This document shows, piece by piece, positions 11,984 through 21,079 of a stretch of DNA of 64,000 nucleotides. The DNA comes from Pseudomonas viridiflava (lineage in GTDB: Bacteria > Pseudomonadota > Gammaproteobacteria > Pseudomonadales > Pseudomonadaceae), in assembly GCF_900602065.1 (NCBI RefSeq), contig NZ_UWFN01000095.1:62001-126000 (forward strand). The letters run 5' to 3'. Under the pieces are notes generated by a model. That model ran no database searches. It saw only the letters and a program-made list of their open reading frames with translations, and was not told the origin of the DNA. The translations under genes and the position numbers were made by a program. The first letter of the stretch is position 1. Each line of letters opens with the position of its first letter.

Positions 11984-12376
11984 TTAACGCTTCGAGTACT
12001 GCGGACGCTTACGCGCTTTACGCAGACCGACTTTCTTACGCTCAACTTCACGGGCGTCACGAGTAACGAAGCCGGCTTTGCGCAGAGCGCCACGCAGGGT
12101 TTCGTCGTACTGCATCAGAGCGCGAGTGATACCGTGGCGGATTGCGCCAGCTTGACCACTTACACCACCGCCGATCACGGTGACGTAGATATCGAACTTC
12201 TCAACAGTCTCAGTCAGTTCCAGCGGCTGACGAACTACCATGCGGGCAGTTTCGCGACCGAAGAAATTGTCCAGCGAACGGTTGTTGATGGAGATGTTGC
12301 CGGTACCTGGACGCAGGAAAACGCGTGCGGTAGCGGTCTTGCGACGGCCAGTGCCGTAATTTTGAGTCGCCGACAT
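11984..12376 (-). CDS. rpsI: 30S ribosomal protein S9
   Basis: Small-subunit protein whose C-terminal tail reaches the P-site tRNA. 130 residues, family size: '[19 protein letters not shown]' at the N-terminus, '[20 protein letters not shown]', and the very basic tail ending '[12 protein letters not shown]' that carries the tRNA-contacting Lys-Arg. The ATG at 12376 is chosen over one two codons upstream. Downstream of rplM in the usual pair. Confidence 0.97.
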
Positions 12377-12390
12377 AATCAACTATTCCG

Positions 12391-12819
12391 TTAAAACTTC
12401 AGTTCTTGGGGCTGCTGAGCAGTATGAGGGTGTGCAGTGCCCGCATAGACTTTCAGCTTACGGTACATGTCGCGACCCAGCGGGTTCTTAGGCAGCATGC
12501 CTTTAACCGCGGTCTCGAGCACACGCTCAGGAGCTTTGGCGATCAGCTTTTCGAAGTTGATCGACTTGATCCCGCCCGGAAAACCGGAGTGAGAGTAGTA
12601 GATTTTGTCGGTGGTTTTAGCACCGGTAACACGGATTTGCTCAGCGTTGATAACAACGATGTAGTCACCAGTGTCAACGTGCGGAGTGTATTCCGCTTTG
12701 TGCTTGCCACGCAGACGGCTAGCGATTTCTGTAGCCAGACGACCGAGGGTCTGACCAGCAGCATCGACTACGAACCATTCGCGCTTAACTGTTTCCGGTT
12801 TAGCAGTATAAGTTTTCAT
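12391..12819 (-). CDS. rplM: 50S ribosomal protein L13
   Basis: Early-assembling large-subunit protein. 142 residues, family size, with '[20 protein letters not shown]', '[19 protein letters not shown]', '[19 protein letters not shown]' and C-terminal '[11 protein letters not shown]'. First gene of rplM-rpsI, with a clear sigma-70 promoter about 40 bp upstream. Confidence 0.98.
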   Translation of the reverse strand: MKTYTAKPETVKREWFVVDAAGQTLGRLATEIASRLRGKHKAEYTPHVDTGDYIVVINAEQIRVTGAKTTDKIYYSHSGFPGGIKSINFEKLIAKAPERVLETAVKGMLPKNPLGRDMYRKLKVYAGTAHPHTAQQPQELKF

Positions 12820-12860
12820 TATTTAGCCTCAGGGGCCGCCCTGATAAATTGAGACGGCGG

Positions 12861-12889
12861 ATCTTACTGAATAGATCGTACTTTGACAA
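12861..12889 (-). promoter_or_regulatory. Sigma-70 promoter of rplM-rpsI
   Basis: Minus-strand TTGTCA (12884-12889) and TAAGAT (12861-12866) are separated by 17 bp. The leader to the rplM ATG is only about 35 nt. Confidence 0.75.
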
Positions 12890-13073
12890 GCAGCATGTCA
12901 AAGGCAGCCGAGATACAGACGCTGCCGAGGGCTCGGGTCGGCGCATCTGTGGTACGGCAAAGATTTTCTCTGGCGGGCGGAGCATCACTTCCACCGCAAA
13001 GAGCGCGGGATTATGCGGATTGCGAAATAAATTTCAACCTGCTTTTATGGTTCTCTTACCTGAGGAGAAGCAA

Positions 13074-14111
13074 ATGGACTATCGCCAACTTGGCAGAACC
13101 GACCTGAAAGTCAGTGCAATCTGCCTCGGCACCATGACCTGGGGCGAGCAAAACAGCCAGCCTGAGGCCTTTGCCCAGATCGAACGCGCCAAAGAGGCCG
13201 GTATCAATTTTCTTGATACCGCCGAGATGTACCCGGTTCCGCCAACAGCAGAAACCTATTCCGCCACCGAAACAATCATCGGCAACTGGTTCAAGCAACA
13301 AGGTGACCGCGCCGACTGGATTCTGGCCAGCAAAATTGCCGGCCCAGGTAATGCCATCACCCATATCAGGGGTGGCAGCCTCAAGCACAATCGCGAGCAT
13401 ATATTGGCGGCGCTCGACGCCAGCCTGGCCCGCCTGCAGACCGACTACCTTGACCTTTATCAGTTGCACTGGCCTGAGCGCAGCACCAACTTCTTCGGCA
13501 AACTGGGCTACACCCATAAAGAAGAAGACTTTACCCCGCTTGAAGAAACCCTCGAAGCGCTGGACGAACAGGTCAAAGCGGGCAAGATTCGGCACATCGG
13601 CCTGTCCAACGAAACGCCATGGGGCACCATGAAGTTCCTGCAACTGGCCGAAAGCCGTGGCTGGCCGCGGGCAGTGTCGATCCAGAACCCCTACAACCTG
13701 CTCAACCGCAGCTTTGAGGTGGGTCTGGCTGAAGTGGCCATTCGCGAACAGTGCGGGCTGCTGGCTTACTCGCCACTGGCGTTCGGCATGCTTTCCGGCA
13801 AGTACGAAGGCGGCGCACGACCGGCCAAGGGTCGCCTGAGCCTCTATAGCCGCTTCACCCGCTACTTCAACCCGCAATCGGAAGCAGCTTGCAGCCGCTA
13901 CGTTGCACTGGCTCGCGAGCATGGTCTGGAGCCGACACAAATGGCCCTGGCGTTCGTGACCCGCCAACCGTTCGTAACCAGCAACATCATTGGCGCCACC
14001 ACCCTTGAGCAGCTGGACAGCAACATCGCCAGTTTCAATCTGGAACTGTCCGACGAGGTGCTGGCCGGTATCGAGGCGATTCACAAGGATCAGCCAAATC
14101 CTGCGCCGTAA
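13074..14111 (+). CDS. NADP(H)-dependent aldo/keto reductase (Tas-like)
   Basis: Predicted cytoplasmic oxidoreductase of the aldo/keto reductase superfamily; the substrate cannot be inferred. 345 residues, TIM-barrel pattern: 'MDYRQLGRTDLKVSAICLGT' start, catalytic Asp and Tyr in 'FLDTAEMYPVPP', Lys in 'WILASKIAGPG', His in 'DYLDLYQLHWPE', and nucleotide-binding 'NIIGATTLEQLDSNI' near the C-terminus. The ATG at 13074 has GAGGAGAAG upstream; earlier in-frame codons extend into the rplM promoter region and are rejected. Closest in wording to E. coli Tas. Confidence 0.9.
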   Translation: MDYRQLGRTDLKVSAICLGTMTWGEQNSQPEAFAQIERAKEAGINFLDTAEMYPVPPTAETYSATETIIGNWFKQQGDRADWILASKIAGPGNAITHIRGGSLKHNREHILAALDASLARLQTDYLDLYQLHWPERSTNFFGKLGYTHKEEDFTPLEETLEALDEQVKAGKIRHIGLSNETPWGTMKFLQLAESRGWPRAVSIQNPYNLLNRSFEVGLAEVAIREQCGLLAYSPLAFGMLSGKYEGGARPAKGRLSLYSRFTRYFNPQSEAACSRYVALAREHGLEPTQMALAFVTRQPFVTSNIIGATTLEQLDSNIASFNLELSDEVLAGIEAIHKDQPNPAP

Positions 14112-14139
14112 CACAGCAGGCATAATGCTATATGGACCC

Positions 14140-14229
14140 GTGGGAGCGAATTCATTCGCGAAAGCGAACGTACAGATGATGGGAATGCATCGAATGTACC
14201 GGCCCCTTCGCGAATGAATTCGCTCCCAC
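14140..14229. repeat. Palindromic repeat, family A (23-bp perfect arms)
   Basis: Inverted repeat with left arm 14140-14162 (GTGGGAGCGAATTC...) and right arm 14207-14229, identical over 23 bp, with a 44-bp centre. A degenerate second copy lies at about 22640-22745. Size and intergenic position fit Pseudomonas REP/REPIN elements. Confidence 0.85.
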
Positions 14230-14250
14230 AAGCTTTAACTCATCTGACTC

Positions 14251-15387
14251 TTACAAACTCCGGGCAATGATTTCTTTCATGATTTCATTGGTCCCCGCAT
14301 AAATCCGCTGCACTCGGGCATCAGCCCATGCGCGTGCAATCGGGTATTCCCACATAAAGCCGTAACCGCCATGCAACTGCACGCATTCGTCGAGCACCTT
14401 GCACTGCAGGTCGGTCGCCCAGTACTTGGCCATCGCGGCAGTCGGCACATCCAGCTTGCCCTGTAGGTGCAACTCCAGACAGCGATCAATGAAAACCCTG
14501 CCGATCTGAACCTCGGTGGCGATTTCAGCCAGCTTGAAGCGCGTGTTCTGGAAGTCGGCAATCGCCTGACCAAATGCCTTGCGCTCGCGGGTGTAGTCAA
14601 GCGTCCATTGCAGCGCGGTTTCGGCTGAAGAAAGCGCCCCAATGGCAACCGTCAGCCGCTCCTGAGGCAACTCCTGCATCAGGTAGGCAAAGCCCATACC
14701 CGCCTGCCCCAACAAGTTTTCCCTGGGAACACGCACGTCCTGAAAGAACAGCTCCGACGTGTCCTGAGCCTTCATCCCGACCTTCTCCAGCCGTTTGCCT
14801 TTAGCAAACCCGGGCGTACTGGCTTCCACCAGAAAAAGGCTGGTGCCTTTGGCCCCGGCAGCAGGATCGGTCTTGGCGACGACAATCACAAGGTCCGCCA
14901 GATAACCATTGGTGATGAAAGTCTTGGAGCCATTGATGACGTACTCATTGCCCTCCAGCACAGCAGTGGTTTTCACGCCCTGCAGGTCTGACCCTGCACC
15001 TGGCTCGGTCATCGCGATGGCGGTGACCAACTCTCCGGAAACCAGCTTGGGCAGATACTTGAGTTTCAGTGCCTCACTGCCGTAATGCAGGATGTAAGGC
15101 GCAACAATATCCGAATGCAGGGAAAAGCCGATGCCCGTCAAACCGAGCCGACCAATTTCCTCGATCACCACGGTACTGAATAGAAAGTCCGCTGCCATGC
15201 CGCCGTACTCTTCGGGCAGATGCGAGCACAACATGCCCTGCTCTCCCGCCTTACTCCACAGCTGACGGTCGATGTAACCTTGCTTCTCCCACTGCCCGTG
15301 AAATGGCACAGCCTCTTGTTCGAGGAACTTGCGGACGCTCTCGCGGAAAAGCTCATGCTCGGAACTGAATAAAGTCCTGGGGATCAT
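14251..15387 (-). CDS. Acyl-CoA dehydrogenase family protein
   Basis: FAD-dependent enzyme that would introduce a double bond between C2 and C3 of an acyl-CoA and pass electrons to ETF. 378 residues, family size: 'AMTEPGAGSDLQGVKT' (FAD and substrate contact) near residue 127, 'YVINGSKTFITNGYLADL', 'RKAFGQAIADFQNTRFKLAE', and the C-terminal 'RIYAGTNEIMKEII' whose Glu matches the catalytic base of medium- and short-chain types. Chain length cannot be predicted. Divergent from the AraC-type regulator at 15544, a possible regulator-target pair. Confidence 0.92.
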   Translation of the reverse strand: MIPRTLFSSEHELFRESVRKFLEQEAVPFHGQWEKQGYIDRQLWSKAGEQGMLCSHLPEEYGGMAADFLFSTVVIEEIGRLGLTGIGFSLHSDIVAPYILHYGSEALKLKYLPKLVSGELVTAIAMTEPGAGSDLQGVKTTAVLEGNEYVINGSKTFITNGYLADLVIVVAKTDPAAGAKGTSLFLVEASTPGFAKGKRLEKVGMKAQDTSELFFQDVRVPRENLLGQAGMGFAYLMQELPQERLTVAIGALSSAETALQWTLDYTRERKAFGQAIADFQNTRFKLAEIATEVQIGRVFIDRCLELHLQGKLDVPTAAMAKYWATDLQCKVLDECVQLHGGYGFMWEYPIARAWADARVQRIYAGTNEIMKEIIARSL

Positions 15388-15543
15388 GCGGCACCTGCCT
15401 GGCTGGGGAAGCCGGATCGTAAAGCCGGGATTGGCTTGCAGAGCCTATGCTCGCCACTACCAAGAGGACACTGGACACACCCGCCAAAAAATAAGACGAT
15501 CCAGCCGCTACCTGACTAATCTCCCATATAAGAACAACAGAAT

Positions 15544-16539
15544 ATGTCGACTCACGCCTCCGCGCCCTTGCGGCGCGTCAGCATCCTGGCCATTGACGGG
15601 GTGTTCGCTTCTACATTGATGCAAGCCAAGGATTTCTTTCACCTCGCAGCCCTGCGTTACAGCAAACAGCTGGGCCTGGGCAGAGTCCCTGCGTTCGAAA
15701 CGCGACTGGTCAGCCCCGACGGCAAGCCGGTGCGCAGCTTCAGCGACGTCGTGCTACCGGTCGACGGCGAACTAGACCAGAGCGACGTCATTGTCATCCC
15801 GGCATTCTGGGACAACTTCGACGCCCTTCGCTTGCGTTATCCGCAAGTCATTCCCTGGTTGCGTGAACAGCATGCCAACGGCGCAGTGCTCTGCGGCGAA
15901 GCCAGCGGCGTGTTCTGGCTGGCAGAGTCCGGCTTGCTGGATGGAAAAGAAGCTACAACCTATTGGCGGTTTTTCAACGACTTTGGTGAGCGCTTTCCGA
16001 AAGTTTTGTTGAATCAGGAGAAACACCTGACAGACGCCGACAATTTGTACTGCGCAGGCGGCACGACCTCTGCCTGTGATTTATACATTTATCTGATTGA
16101 GCGCTTCTGCGGTGCCAATGTCGCGCAAGCCGTTGCCCGGGACATTCTCTATGAAGTGCAGCGTAACTATGCGCCGGGTCGCATGGGTTTCGGCGGGCAA
16201 AAGCTGCACCAGGACGTCGTGATTCTGCAGATTCAGCATTGGCTGGAAGAGCATTTCGCCGACAAATTCCGCTTCGAAGATGTCGCCCGCAATCACGGCA
16301 TGAGCATCCGCAACTTCATGCGCCGCTTCCAGACAGCAACTGGCGACAAGCCTTTGCATTACCTGCAGCGGCTACGCATCGAAACCGCCAAGGGTCTGCT
16401 GTCCGGCACACGCAAGAGCATCAAGACCATCAGCTACGAAGTAGGCTACGACGACGCCAGCTTCTTCGCCCGCCTGTTTCGTCAACACACGGAGTTGTCG
16501 CCAAATCAGTATCGCCAGCAGTTTCAGCAGGCTGCTTAA
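15544..16539 (+). CDS. AraC-family transcriptional regulator with DJ-1/PfpI-like sensor domain
   Basis: GlxA/CdhR-type regulator, 331 residues. Residues about 10-185 form a DJ-1/PfpI-like class I amidotransferase fold ('VSILAIDGVFASTLMQAKDF', 'VIVIPAFWDNFDAL', 'GAVLCGEASGVFWLAESGLL'); the Cys in 'LCGEASG' lies at the nucleophile-elbow position, but activity is not expected in this family. Residues about 225-330 carry two HTH motifs of AraC type ('FRFEDVARNHGMSIRNFMRR', 'SYEVGYDDASFFARLFRQHT'). Related regulators control carnitine, arginine or glycine betaine use; the ligand here is unknown. Divergent from the acyl-CoA dehydrogenase gene. Confidence 0.92.
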   Translation: MSTHASAPLRRVSILAIDGVFASTLMQAKDFFHLAALRYSKQLGLGRVPAFETRLVSPDGKPVRSFSDVVLPVDGELDQSDVIVIPAFWDNFDALRLRYPQVIPWLREQHANGAVLCGEASGVFWLAESGLLDGKEATTYWRFFNDFGERFPKVLLNQEKHLTDADNLYCAGGTTSACDLYIYLIERFCGANVAQAVARDILYEVQRNYAPGRMGFGGQKLHQDVVILQIQHWLEEHFADKFRFEDVARNHGMSIRNFMRRFQTATGDKPLHYLQRLRIETAKGLLSGTRKSIKTISYEVGYDDASFFARLFRQHTELSPNQYRQQFQQAA

Positions 16540-16592
16540 CGGGTATCACTCATATCAAACAACATGCAGACTGCTGGATTGAGATGCATTTT

Positions 16593-16666
16593 CTGTAGGA
16601 GCTGCCGAAGGCTGCGAAGCCTTTATCCTGACACACCGCGATCGCAGCCTTCGGCAGCTCCTACAG
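16593..16666. repeat. Palindromic repeat, family B (25-bp perfect arms)
   Basis: Inverted repeat with CTGTAGGAGCTGCCGAAGGC at the start of the left arm (16593-16617) and a perfect complement at 16642-16666; the loop contains TGACACACCGC. The same element recurs at 27948-28023, and a longer relative at 53265-53355. Confidence 0.88.
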
Positions 16667-16705
16667 ACCCCATGCGTCCGTTATAAGAGGATAATGGCTA
16701 CTTCC

Positions 16706-16737
16706 CCAAAGGCTGACCGTATATGGCCAGCCTTTGG
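16706..16737. terminator. Perfect 10-bp hairpin between the AraC regulator and membrane protein gene
   Basis: CCAAAGGCTG (16706-16715) pairs with CAGCCTTTGG (16728-16737) around a 12-nt loop, between two convergent genes. There is no clear T-run on either side, so the terminator role is uncertain. Confidence 0.45.
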
Positions 16738-16744
16738 CGGTGAG

Positions 16745-17266
16745 TTATGAGCGAGTTGATTCTGTAAGCCTGGAAAACAGCATCGGGATTTGCAGGACGA
16801 CCACGCTATAGATGAAGGCTGCCGCAATCGTTTCCCAACCTTTCACGTTGACCCACAAGCCAATAGCCACGAAACCTGCCGTAGCGAAAAGTGGAAGTTG
16901 CAAAATCACCACAATGAAAATCCTCGGCAATCTATTTATTCGCCACCTTGCTATCCATATTGCAAGCACATACAAGATCAGCGTCACAAACATCCAGCCT
17001 GACGCAATAACAAAGAGTGCGAATAGGGGCGGCATCGCATCCCCATCCTCAGGCCCAAGCTCGAGCCCCACTTTTATCACATGGAAAGCAGCCATAAGCG
17101 AAGCTGCACAGTACTCAGTCCCTATGATAAACGCCGTCCAGAAAAATGATCTGCCCTTCATTATGATTACGCTCAATTTGCTACTCCGCTTGCTGACAAT
17201 GGCAGCTCCCAGGAAATAGGGCCATCCCACTGCGATGAGTAGAACTATCAGCATCAAAACGATCAT
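16745..17266 (-). CDS. Hypothetical multi-spanning membrane protein
   Basis: Not recognised as a known family. 173 residues with four or five hydrophobic segments (about residues 3-25, 42-60, 78-104, 113-135, 145-165), separated by short basic loops such as 'VSKRSSKL' and 'ARWRINRLPR'. The ATG at 17266 has no strong ribosome-binding site. The N-terminus overlaps the tail of the frameshifted pseudogene upstream. The region is A+T-rich compared with the core genes, suggesting acquisition. An immunity-type role is conceivable but unsupported. Confidence 0.6.
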   Translation of the reverse strand: MIVLMLIVLLIAVGWPYFLGAAIVSKRSSKLSVIIMKGRSFFWTAFIIGTEYCAASLMAAFHVIKVGLELGPEDGDAMPPLFALFVIASGWMFVTLILYVLAIWIARWRINRLPRIFIVVILQLPLFATAGFVAIGLWVNVKGWETIAAAFIYSVVVLQIPMLFSRLTESTRS

Positions 17267-17551
17267 CAAAAACTATCAAAGTCCCATTATTTAACATCCA
17301 GGCTCTGGAGTGATCCTTTTGAAGCTCACCCAGCGCGCTCAAAATAATATTTCCCAATGCCCCCCATAGAATATGAGTCATCATACGTATTATGTGATAC
17401 CCGCTGATCAATCGTTGAATTACCGACTGGAGCTCGCCTGACGGCCTCCATGAATGTCTGCTTGCTCATCAAGTCGGCGGATAAGGCAGCGTGTCGAGGG
17501 AGTCATACCAGAATGGTACTGCGGTGTGATGGAGGTAATTCAGTAGGCATT
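17181..17551 (-). pseudogene. Frameshifted remnant of a small protein gene (about 120 codons)
   Basis: Family not identified. Protein-like text continues down the minus strand but hops between frames. ATG at 17551 follows AAGGA and starts 'MPTELPPSHR'; the adjacent frame carries 'HHTAVPFWYDSLDTLPYPPT' then a stop; the next piece reads 'MSKQTFMEAVRRAPVGNS' to 'GGIGKYYFERAG' (17469-17326); removing one base there rejoins 'ELQKDHSRAWMLNNGTLIVF', open to 17181. Three single-base shifts would give one continuous protein. The last piece overlaps the start of the membrane protein gene. Chance open frames are possible, but the continuity is striking. Confidence 0.55.
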
Positions 17552-17727
17552 TTTTAATCCTTCGTAGTTTCAGTATTTAAATATCAGAAACAAGCTCAAG
17601 TCGGTCTTAAAACGTCTACCAGTCAATAAATAGAATCCACGAAGGAAATACAATTAAACAACGCCGACTGCGCTTGTAGAATTTATCCTCAATAATTGAA
17701 GGAAAGATCCCATCTATAAAATAATGA
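17552..17727. other. A+T-rich intergenic stretch
   Basis: About 175 bp of low-GC sequence between the pseudogene and the zapE terminator. No gene, repeat or convincing promoter was recognised, apart from the AAGGA just upstream of the pseudogene start. Confidence 0.5.
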
Positions 17728-17758
17728 TAAAAAAAAGCCCACATCATGTGGGCTTTAA
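17728..17758. terminator. Rho-independent terminator after zapE
   Basis: AAAGCCCACAT (17734-17744) pairs with ATGTGGGCTTT (17746-17756), and a long A-run at 17728-17736 provides the minus-strand U-tract, ending the zapE transcript. Confidence 0.88.
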
Positions 17759-17774
17759 TTAATGACCAGCACTA

Positions 17775-18869
17775 TTACGGCTTATGCGCCCGCGACAGAA
17801 ACTCATGGGACTGCATTTCGAGCAAACGACTCAAGGTCCGCTGGAATTCGAAGTTCAAACGTCCGCCGGTATACAGGTCTTTCAACTCGACTTCGGCCGA
17901 AATGATCAACTTGACGTTACGGTCGTAGAATTCGTCGACCATGTTGATAAAACGTCGAGCGATGTCGTCGGTGGTGACGCTCATCTGCTCTACGCCACTG
18001 AGCAACACGGCATGGTAGATCTTGCCCAGTTCGATGTAATCGTTCTGGCTACGCGGACCGTCACACAGTTCGCGGAAGTCGAACCAGGCCACATCATCAC
18101 AAGTACGCAGGGCGCGGATTTCGCGGTTTTCGATCATCAGCACATCGTTTTCGATGGTCTGCGCGCAGTCCGGGGTCAGCGCCTTGAAGCTCTTGCGCAG
18201 ACTTTCCTGTGCAGCTTCATCCAGCGGGAAGTGGAACAGCTCAGCCTGCTCAAGGTGACGCAAGCGATAGTCCACGCCGCTGTCGACGTTGACGATTTCG
18301 GTGTTCTGCTTGATCAGCGCAATGGCCGGCAGGAAGCGTGCGCGCTGCAGGCCGTCCTTGTACAGACCGTCCGGCACGATGTTCGACGTCGCAACCAGTG
18401 TCACGCCATTCTTGAACAGTTCTTCCATCAGGGTGCCGAGGATCATGGCGTCGGTGATGTCCGAGACGAAAAACTCATCGAAACAGATCACCCGCGCTTC
18501 ATCGGAAAAGCGTTTGGCGATGATGGTCAGCGGGTTTTTCTCGCCCTTGAGGGTCCGCATCTCTTCGTGCACGCGCTTCATGAAGCGGTGGAAGTGAGTC
18601 CGAACCTTCTGCTCGAACGGCAGGGCTTCGAAGAAGGTATCAACCAGGTACGTCTTGCCCCGGCCTACCCCGCCCCAGAAGTACAAGCCCTTGACCGGCG
18701 CCTGTTCTTTCTTGCCGAACAGCTTGCCGAACATACCCGGCTTGCTCTGATTGGCGGCCACCAGATCGTCATAAAGACGCTGCAGATGACGCACAGCAGT
18801 TTCCTGCGCCGCATCATGGAAGAAATCAGGGCGTTTCAGATCAGCTTGGTATCGTTCTAGAGGGGTCAT
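17775..18869 (-). CDS. zapE: Cell division protein ZapE (AFG1-like ATPase)
   Basis: AAA-type ATPase of the AFG1/ZapE family, linked in E. coli to Z-ring dynamics under stress. 364 residues: 'TPLERYQADLKRPDFFHDAA' start, Walker A 'GLYFWGGVGRGKTYLVDTFF' near residue 65, Walker B 'VICFDEFFVSDITDAM' near residue 132, sensor 'LVATSNIVPDGLYKDGL', and Arg-rich C-terminal part. The ATG at 18869 is preferred over a TTG four codons upstream. Follows trpS on the same strand but is separated from it by a terminator. Confidence 0.94.
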   Translation of the reverse strand: MTPLERYQADLKRPDFFHDAAQETAVRHLQRLYDDLVAANQSKPGMFGKLFGKKEQAPVKGLYFWGGVGRGKTYLVDTFFEALPFEQKVRTHFHRFMKRVHEEMRTLKGEKNPLTIIAKRFSDEARVICFDEFFVSDITDAMILGTLMEELFKNGVTLVATSNIVPDGLYKDGLQRARFLPAIALIKQNTEIVNVDSGVDYRLRHLEQAELFHFPLDEAAQESLRKSFKALTPDCAQTIENDVLMIENREIRALRTCDDVAWFDFRELCDGPRSQNDYIELGKIYHAVLLSGVEQMSVTTDDIARRFINMVDEFYDRNVKLIISAEVELKDLYTGGRLNFEFQRTLSRLLEMQSHEFLSRAHKP

Positions 18870-18885
18870 ATTCGCTAACAAGGCA

Positions 18886-18920
18886 ACAAAAACGGGCCGT
18901 CACTGTAGCGACGGCCCGGC
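18886..18920 (-). terminator. Rho-independent terminator after trpS
   Basis: CGGGCCGTC (18893-18901) pairs with GACGGCCCG (18910-18918) around an 8-nt loop; A-rich sequence on the left becomes the minus-strand U-tract. It separates trpS from zapE. Confidence 0.85.
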
Positions 18921-18930
18921 AGATTGGCAA

Positions 18931-20280
18931 TCAATCCTGTTGTGGCGCGAGTGCCGACTTAAGGCTTTCGATGGCAGTGTCACGCGCAGCGGCGTCAGCG
19001 AATGCCGGGCTGTCCGCCACACATTGGCCATCTAGCCACAGGGTGAAGCTGTCAGCTTCGGCACGCACATCCAGTTCACCGCCCTGCTGCAACTGCTTGC
19101 TCACCGCACCTGCGGCTTTGCCATCGGCAAAATTGCGCGACAACAGCAGTTGCTCGCCATCCGCGGCCAGCAGACGGAAGCGGAAACTTCCATCGTCTTC
19201 ACGGAAGCTGACAAAGCGTGCGCCCTTGGCGGCTTTCTTCTTGCCCGTCTCGGCGACTTGCACGCCGCTACGGAAAGAGCGCAGGCCAACCGCTTCACGC
19301 AGCTCGCCGAGAAACGGCGTAGCCACCTTGCGAGCTTTAGCCGCGCCAGCCAGCAAAATGTCTTCCAGGTCAGCAGGGCGCTCGATCAATCGATGGTAAT
19401 TCTCGCGGGCCTCGCCCAACTGCTGGTCCAGCAGCGTGAAAAGACGATTTTTCGCCTCACCCCAACCGAGACCTTGAAGCAGATCGGCACGGAACTCAGC
19501 GTTCTGCTCAGGCGTGGCAAACGCCGAATACAGGGTGAACAGGTGCGAGTTGTCTGGGTCCTTGGCTTCGCCCGGCGCTTTCGAGTCGGTAATGATGCGC
19601 GAAATCGCGTCTTTCATTTCTTTGGCGCTGCTGAACAACGGGATGGTGTTGTCGTAGCTCTTCGACATCTTGCGCCCGTCGAGACCCGGCAGCGTGGCAA
19701 CGCTTTCTTCGATCAGCGCCTCAGGCATGACAAAAAACTCTTTGCCCTGGCCAAACAGGTGGTTGAATCGCTGGCCAATATCGCGCGCCATTTCGACGTG
19801 CTGGATCTGGTCACGGCCCACCGGCACTTTATGTGCGTTGAACATTAGAATGTCGGCAGCCATCAATACCGGATAGCTGTACAAACCCATGGTGATGCCC
19901 GCATCCGGGTCTTCGCCAGTCTCGACGTTCTTGTCCACCGACGCCTTGTAGGCGTGGGCACGGTTGAGCAAACCTTTGGCTGCAACGCAGGTCAACAGCC
20001 AGGTCAGCTCGGTGATTTCCGGGATGTCGGACTGACGATAGAAGGTGACGCGATCCACATCCAGACCGGCTGCCAGCCAGGTCGCAGCGATGTCCAGACG
20101 CGAGCGCTGAATGCGCAGCGGGTCATCGCACTTGATCAAGGCGTGATAGTCAGCCAGAAAGTAAAACGAATCAGCATCGCTTTGGCGGCTGGCAACAATG
20201 GCCGGGCGAATCGCGCCCGCGTAGTTACCCAGGTGGGGCGTACCGGTGGTGGTGATACCGGTCAGGATACGAGTGGTCAT
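18931..20280 (-). CDS. trpS: Tryptophanyl-tRNA synthetase with C-terminal extension
   Basis: Class I synthetase that charges tRNA-Trp. 449 residues, about 110 more than the common 330-340. The catalytic part has the HIGH-type '[15 protein letters not shown]', '[16 protein letters not shown]' and '[15 protein letters not shown]' (KMSKS). The extra C-terminal part (from about residue 350) reads '[19 protein letters not shown]' and resembles DUF1508/YegP-type small domains; a longer TrpS of this kind is known in Pseudomonas. Convergent or divergent control elements were not seen. Upstream is an alpha/beta hydrolase gene 24 bp away. Confidence 0.95.
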   Translation of the reverse strand: MTTRILTGITTTGTPHLGNYAGAIRPAIVASRQSDADSFYFLADYHALIKCDDPLRIQRSRLDIAATWLAAGLDVDRVTFYRQSDIPEITELTWLLTCVAAKGLLNRAHAYKASVDKNVETGEDPDAGITMGLYSYPVLMAADILMFNAHKVPVGRDQIQHVEMARDIGQRFNHLFGQGKEFFVMPEALIEESVATLPGLDGRKMSKSYDNTIPLFSSAKEMKDAISRIITDSKAPGEAKDPDNSHLFTLYSAFATPEQNAEFRADLLQGLGWGEAKNRLFTLLDQQLGEARENYHRLIERPADLEDILLAGAAKARKVATPFLGELREAVGLRSFRSGVQVAETGKKKAAKGARFVSFREDDGSFRFRLLAADGEQLLLSRNFADGKAAGAVSKQLQQGGELDVRAEADSFTLWLDGQCVADSPAFADAAARDTAIESLKSALAPQQD

Positions 20281-20304
20281 GGCAGGTCGCTTATGGGGCT
20301 GTCA

Positions 20305-20934
20305 TCAGTTCGAAAGGCGTGGCATGACCAGATCCTTGAGATCGGTCAGCTTGCCGTGAAAAAAGTGTCCACATTCTGCCACTTTCAGCAGCTCATGTGG
20401 GCGCGGCAACGCAGCCGACCAGTCGTAAACCAGCTGCGGCTCGACGACTTCGTCGGTCTCCGGCTGGATAACGGTCAGCGGACAGCTCTGAGGCAGCGGA
20501 TACTGCTCGCTCAAGCGCATGACCGCAGGCGCGACCATGAACAAGTGGCTAAGCTTGTGTCCAGAGGCTTCCAGACGCCCGCCAAGGCTGGCAGCAACGA
20601 AACCGCCAAAGGAAAAGCCGAACAGCGTCAGGGGCAGATCAGGATGCTTTTCCAGCAGCCAGCAAGCGACAGCCTGGGCGTCTTCGACTTCCCCGGCCCC
20701 CGCTTCGGAGGTACCGGCGCTGGCACCCACACCACGATAATTGAAACGTAATGTAATCAGGCCCGCGTCGCGCGCTGTACGCTGCAAGGTCGAGACGACC
20801 TTGTTAAGCATGGTGCCGCCCTGGATCGGATTGGGATGGCAGATTAACGCCACGCCCGTAGCATCCGGGAAATCAAGGTAAAGTGCTTCAAGCTGGCCCA
20901 CCGGGCCATCGATCAATACGGGGGTTTCGCGCAT
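20305..20934 (-). CDS. Alpha/beta hydrolase
   Basis: Small cytoplasmic alpha/beta hydrolase, 209 residues; substrate unknown. Visible: 'ALICHPNPIQGGTMLNKVVS' with the oxyanion-type HPxxxQGGT motif, 'LRFNYRGVGASAG', nucleophile elbow 'LFGFSFGGFVA' (GFSFGG, Ser at about residue 110), Asp in 'VIQPETDEVVEP' and C-terminal His in 'AECGHFFHG', giving a complete triad. The ATG at 20934 is used; an upstream TTG is less likely. Likely in one transcript with trpS. Confidence 0.88.
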   Translation of the reverse strand: MRETPVLIDGPVGQLEALYLDFPDATGVALICHPNPIQGGTMLNKVVSTLQRTARDAGLITLRFNYRGVGASAGTSEAGAGEVEDAQAVACWLLEKHPDLPLTLFGFSFGGFVAASLGGRLEASGHKLSHLFMVAPAVMRLSEQYPLPQSCPLTVIQPETDEVVEPQLVYDWSAALPRPHELLKVAECGHFFHGKLTDLKDLVMPRLSN

Positions 20935-21079
20935 GAGCAAAAAGGAACTCCGTGACCTCGCAATGGGTCGACTCGTCTAGCTGATTGTCTGCAAATAGCA
21001 TATCCGTGAACGTGTCGCGGTATACAGAGCAGGTTCGAGCCGTTAACGTAAAGCAAAGCCGTTTATAGAGGAAGGACTC

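Noticed and set aside
13056..14231. 391-codon minus-strand open frame
   Set aside because: Antisense to the aldo/keto reductase gene, which has the full catalytic tetrad; the mirror frame runs through the palindrome at its upstream end.
17784..18860. 358-codon plus-strand open frame
   Set aside because: Antisense to zapE, whose Walker motifs are intact. No ribosome-binding site or family-like motif.
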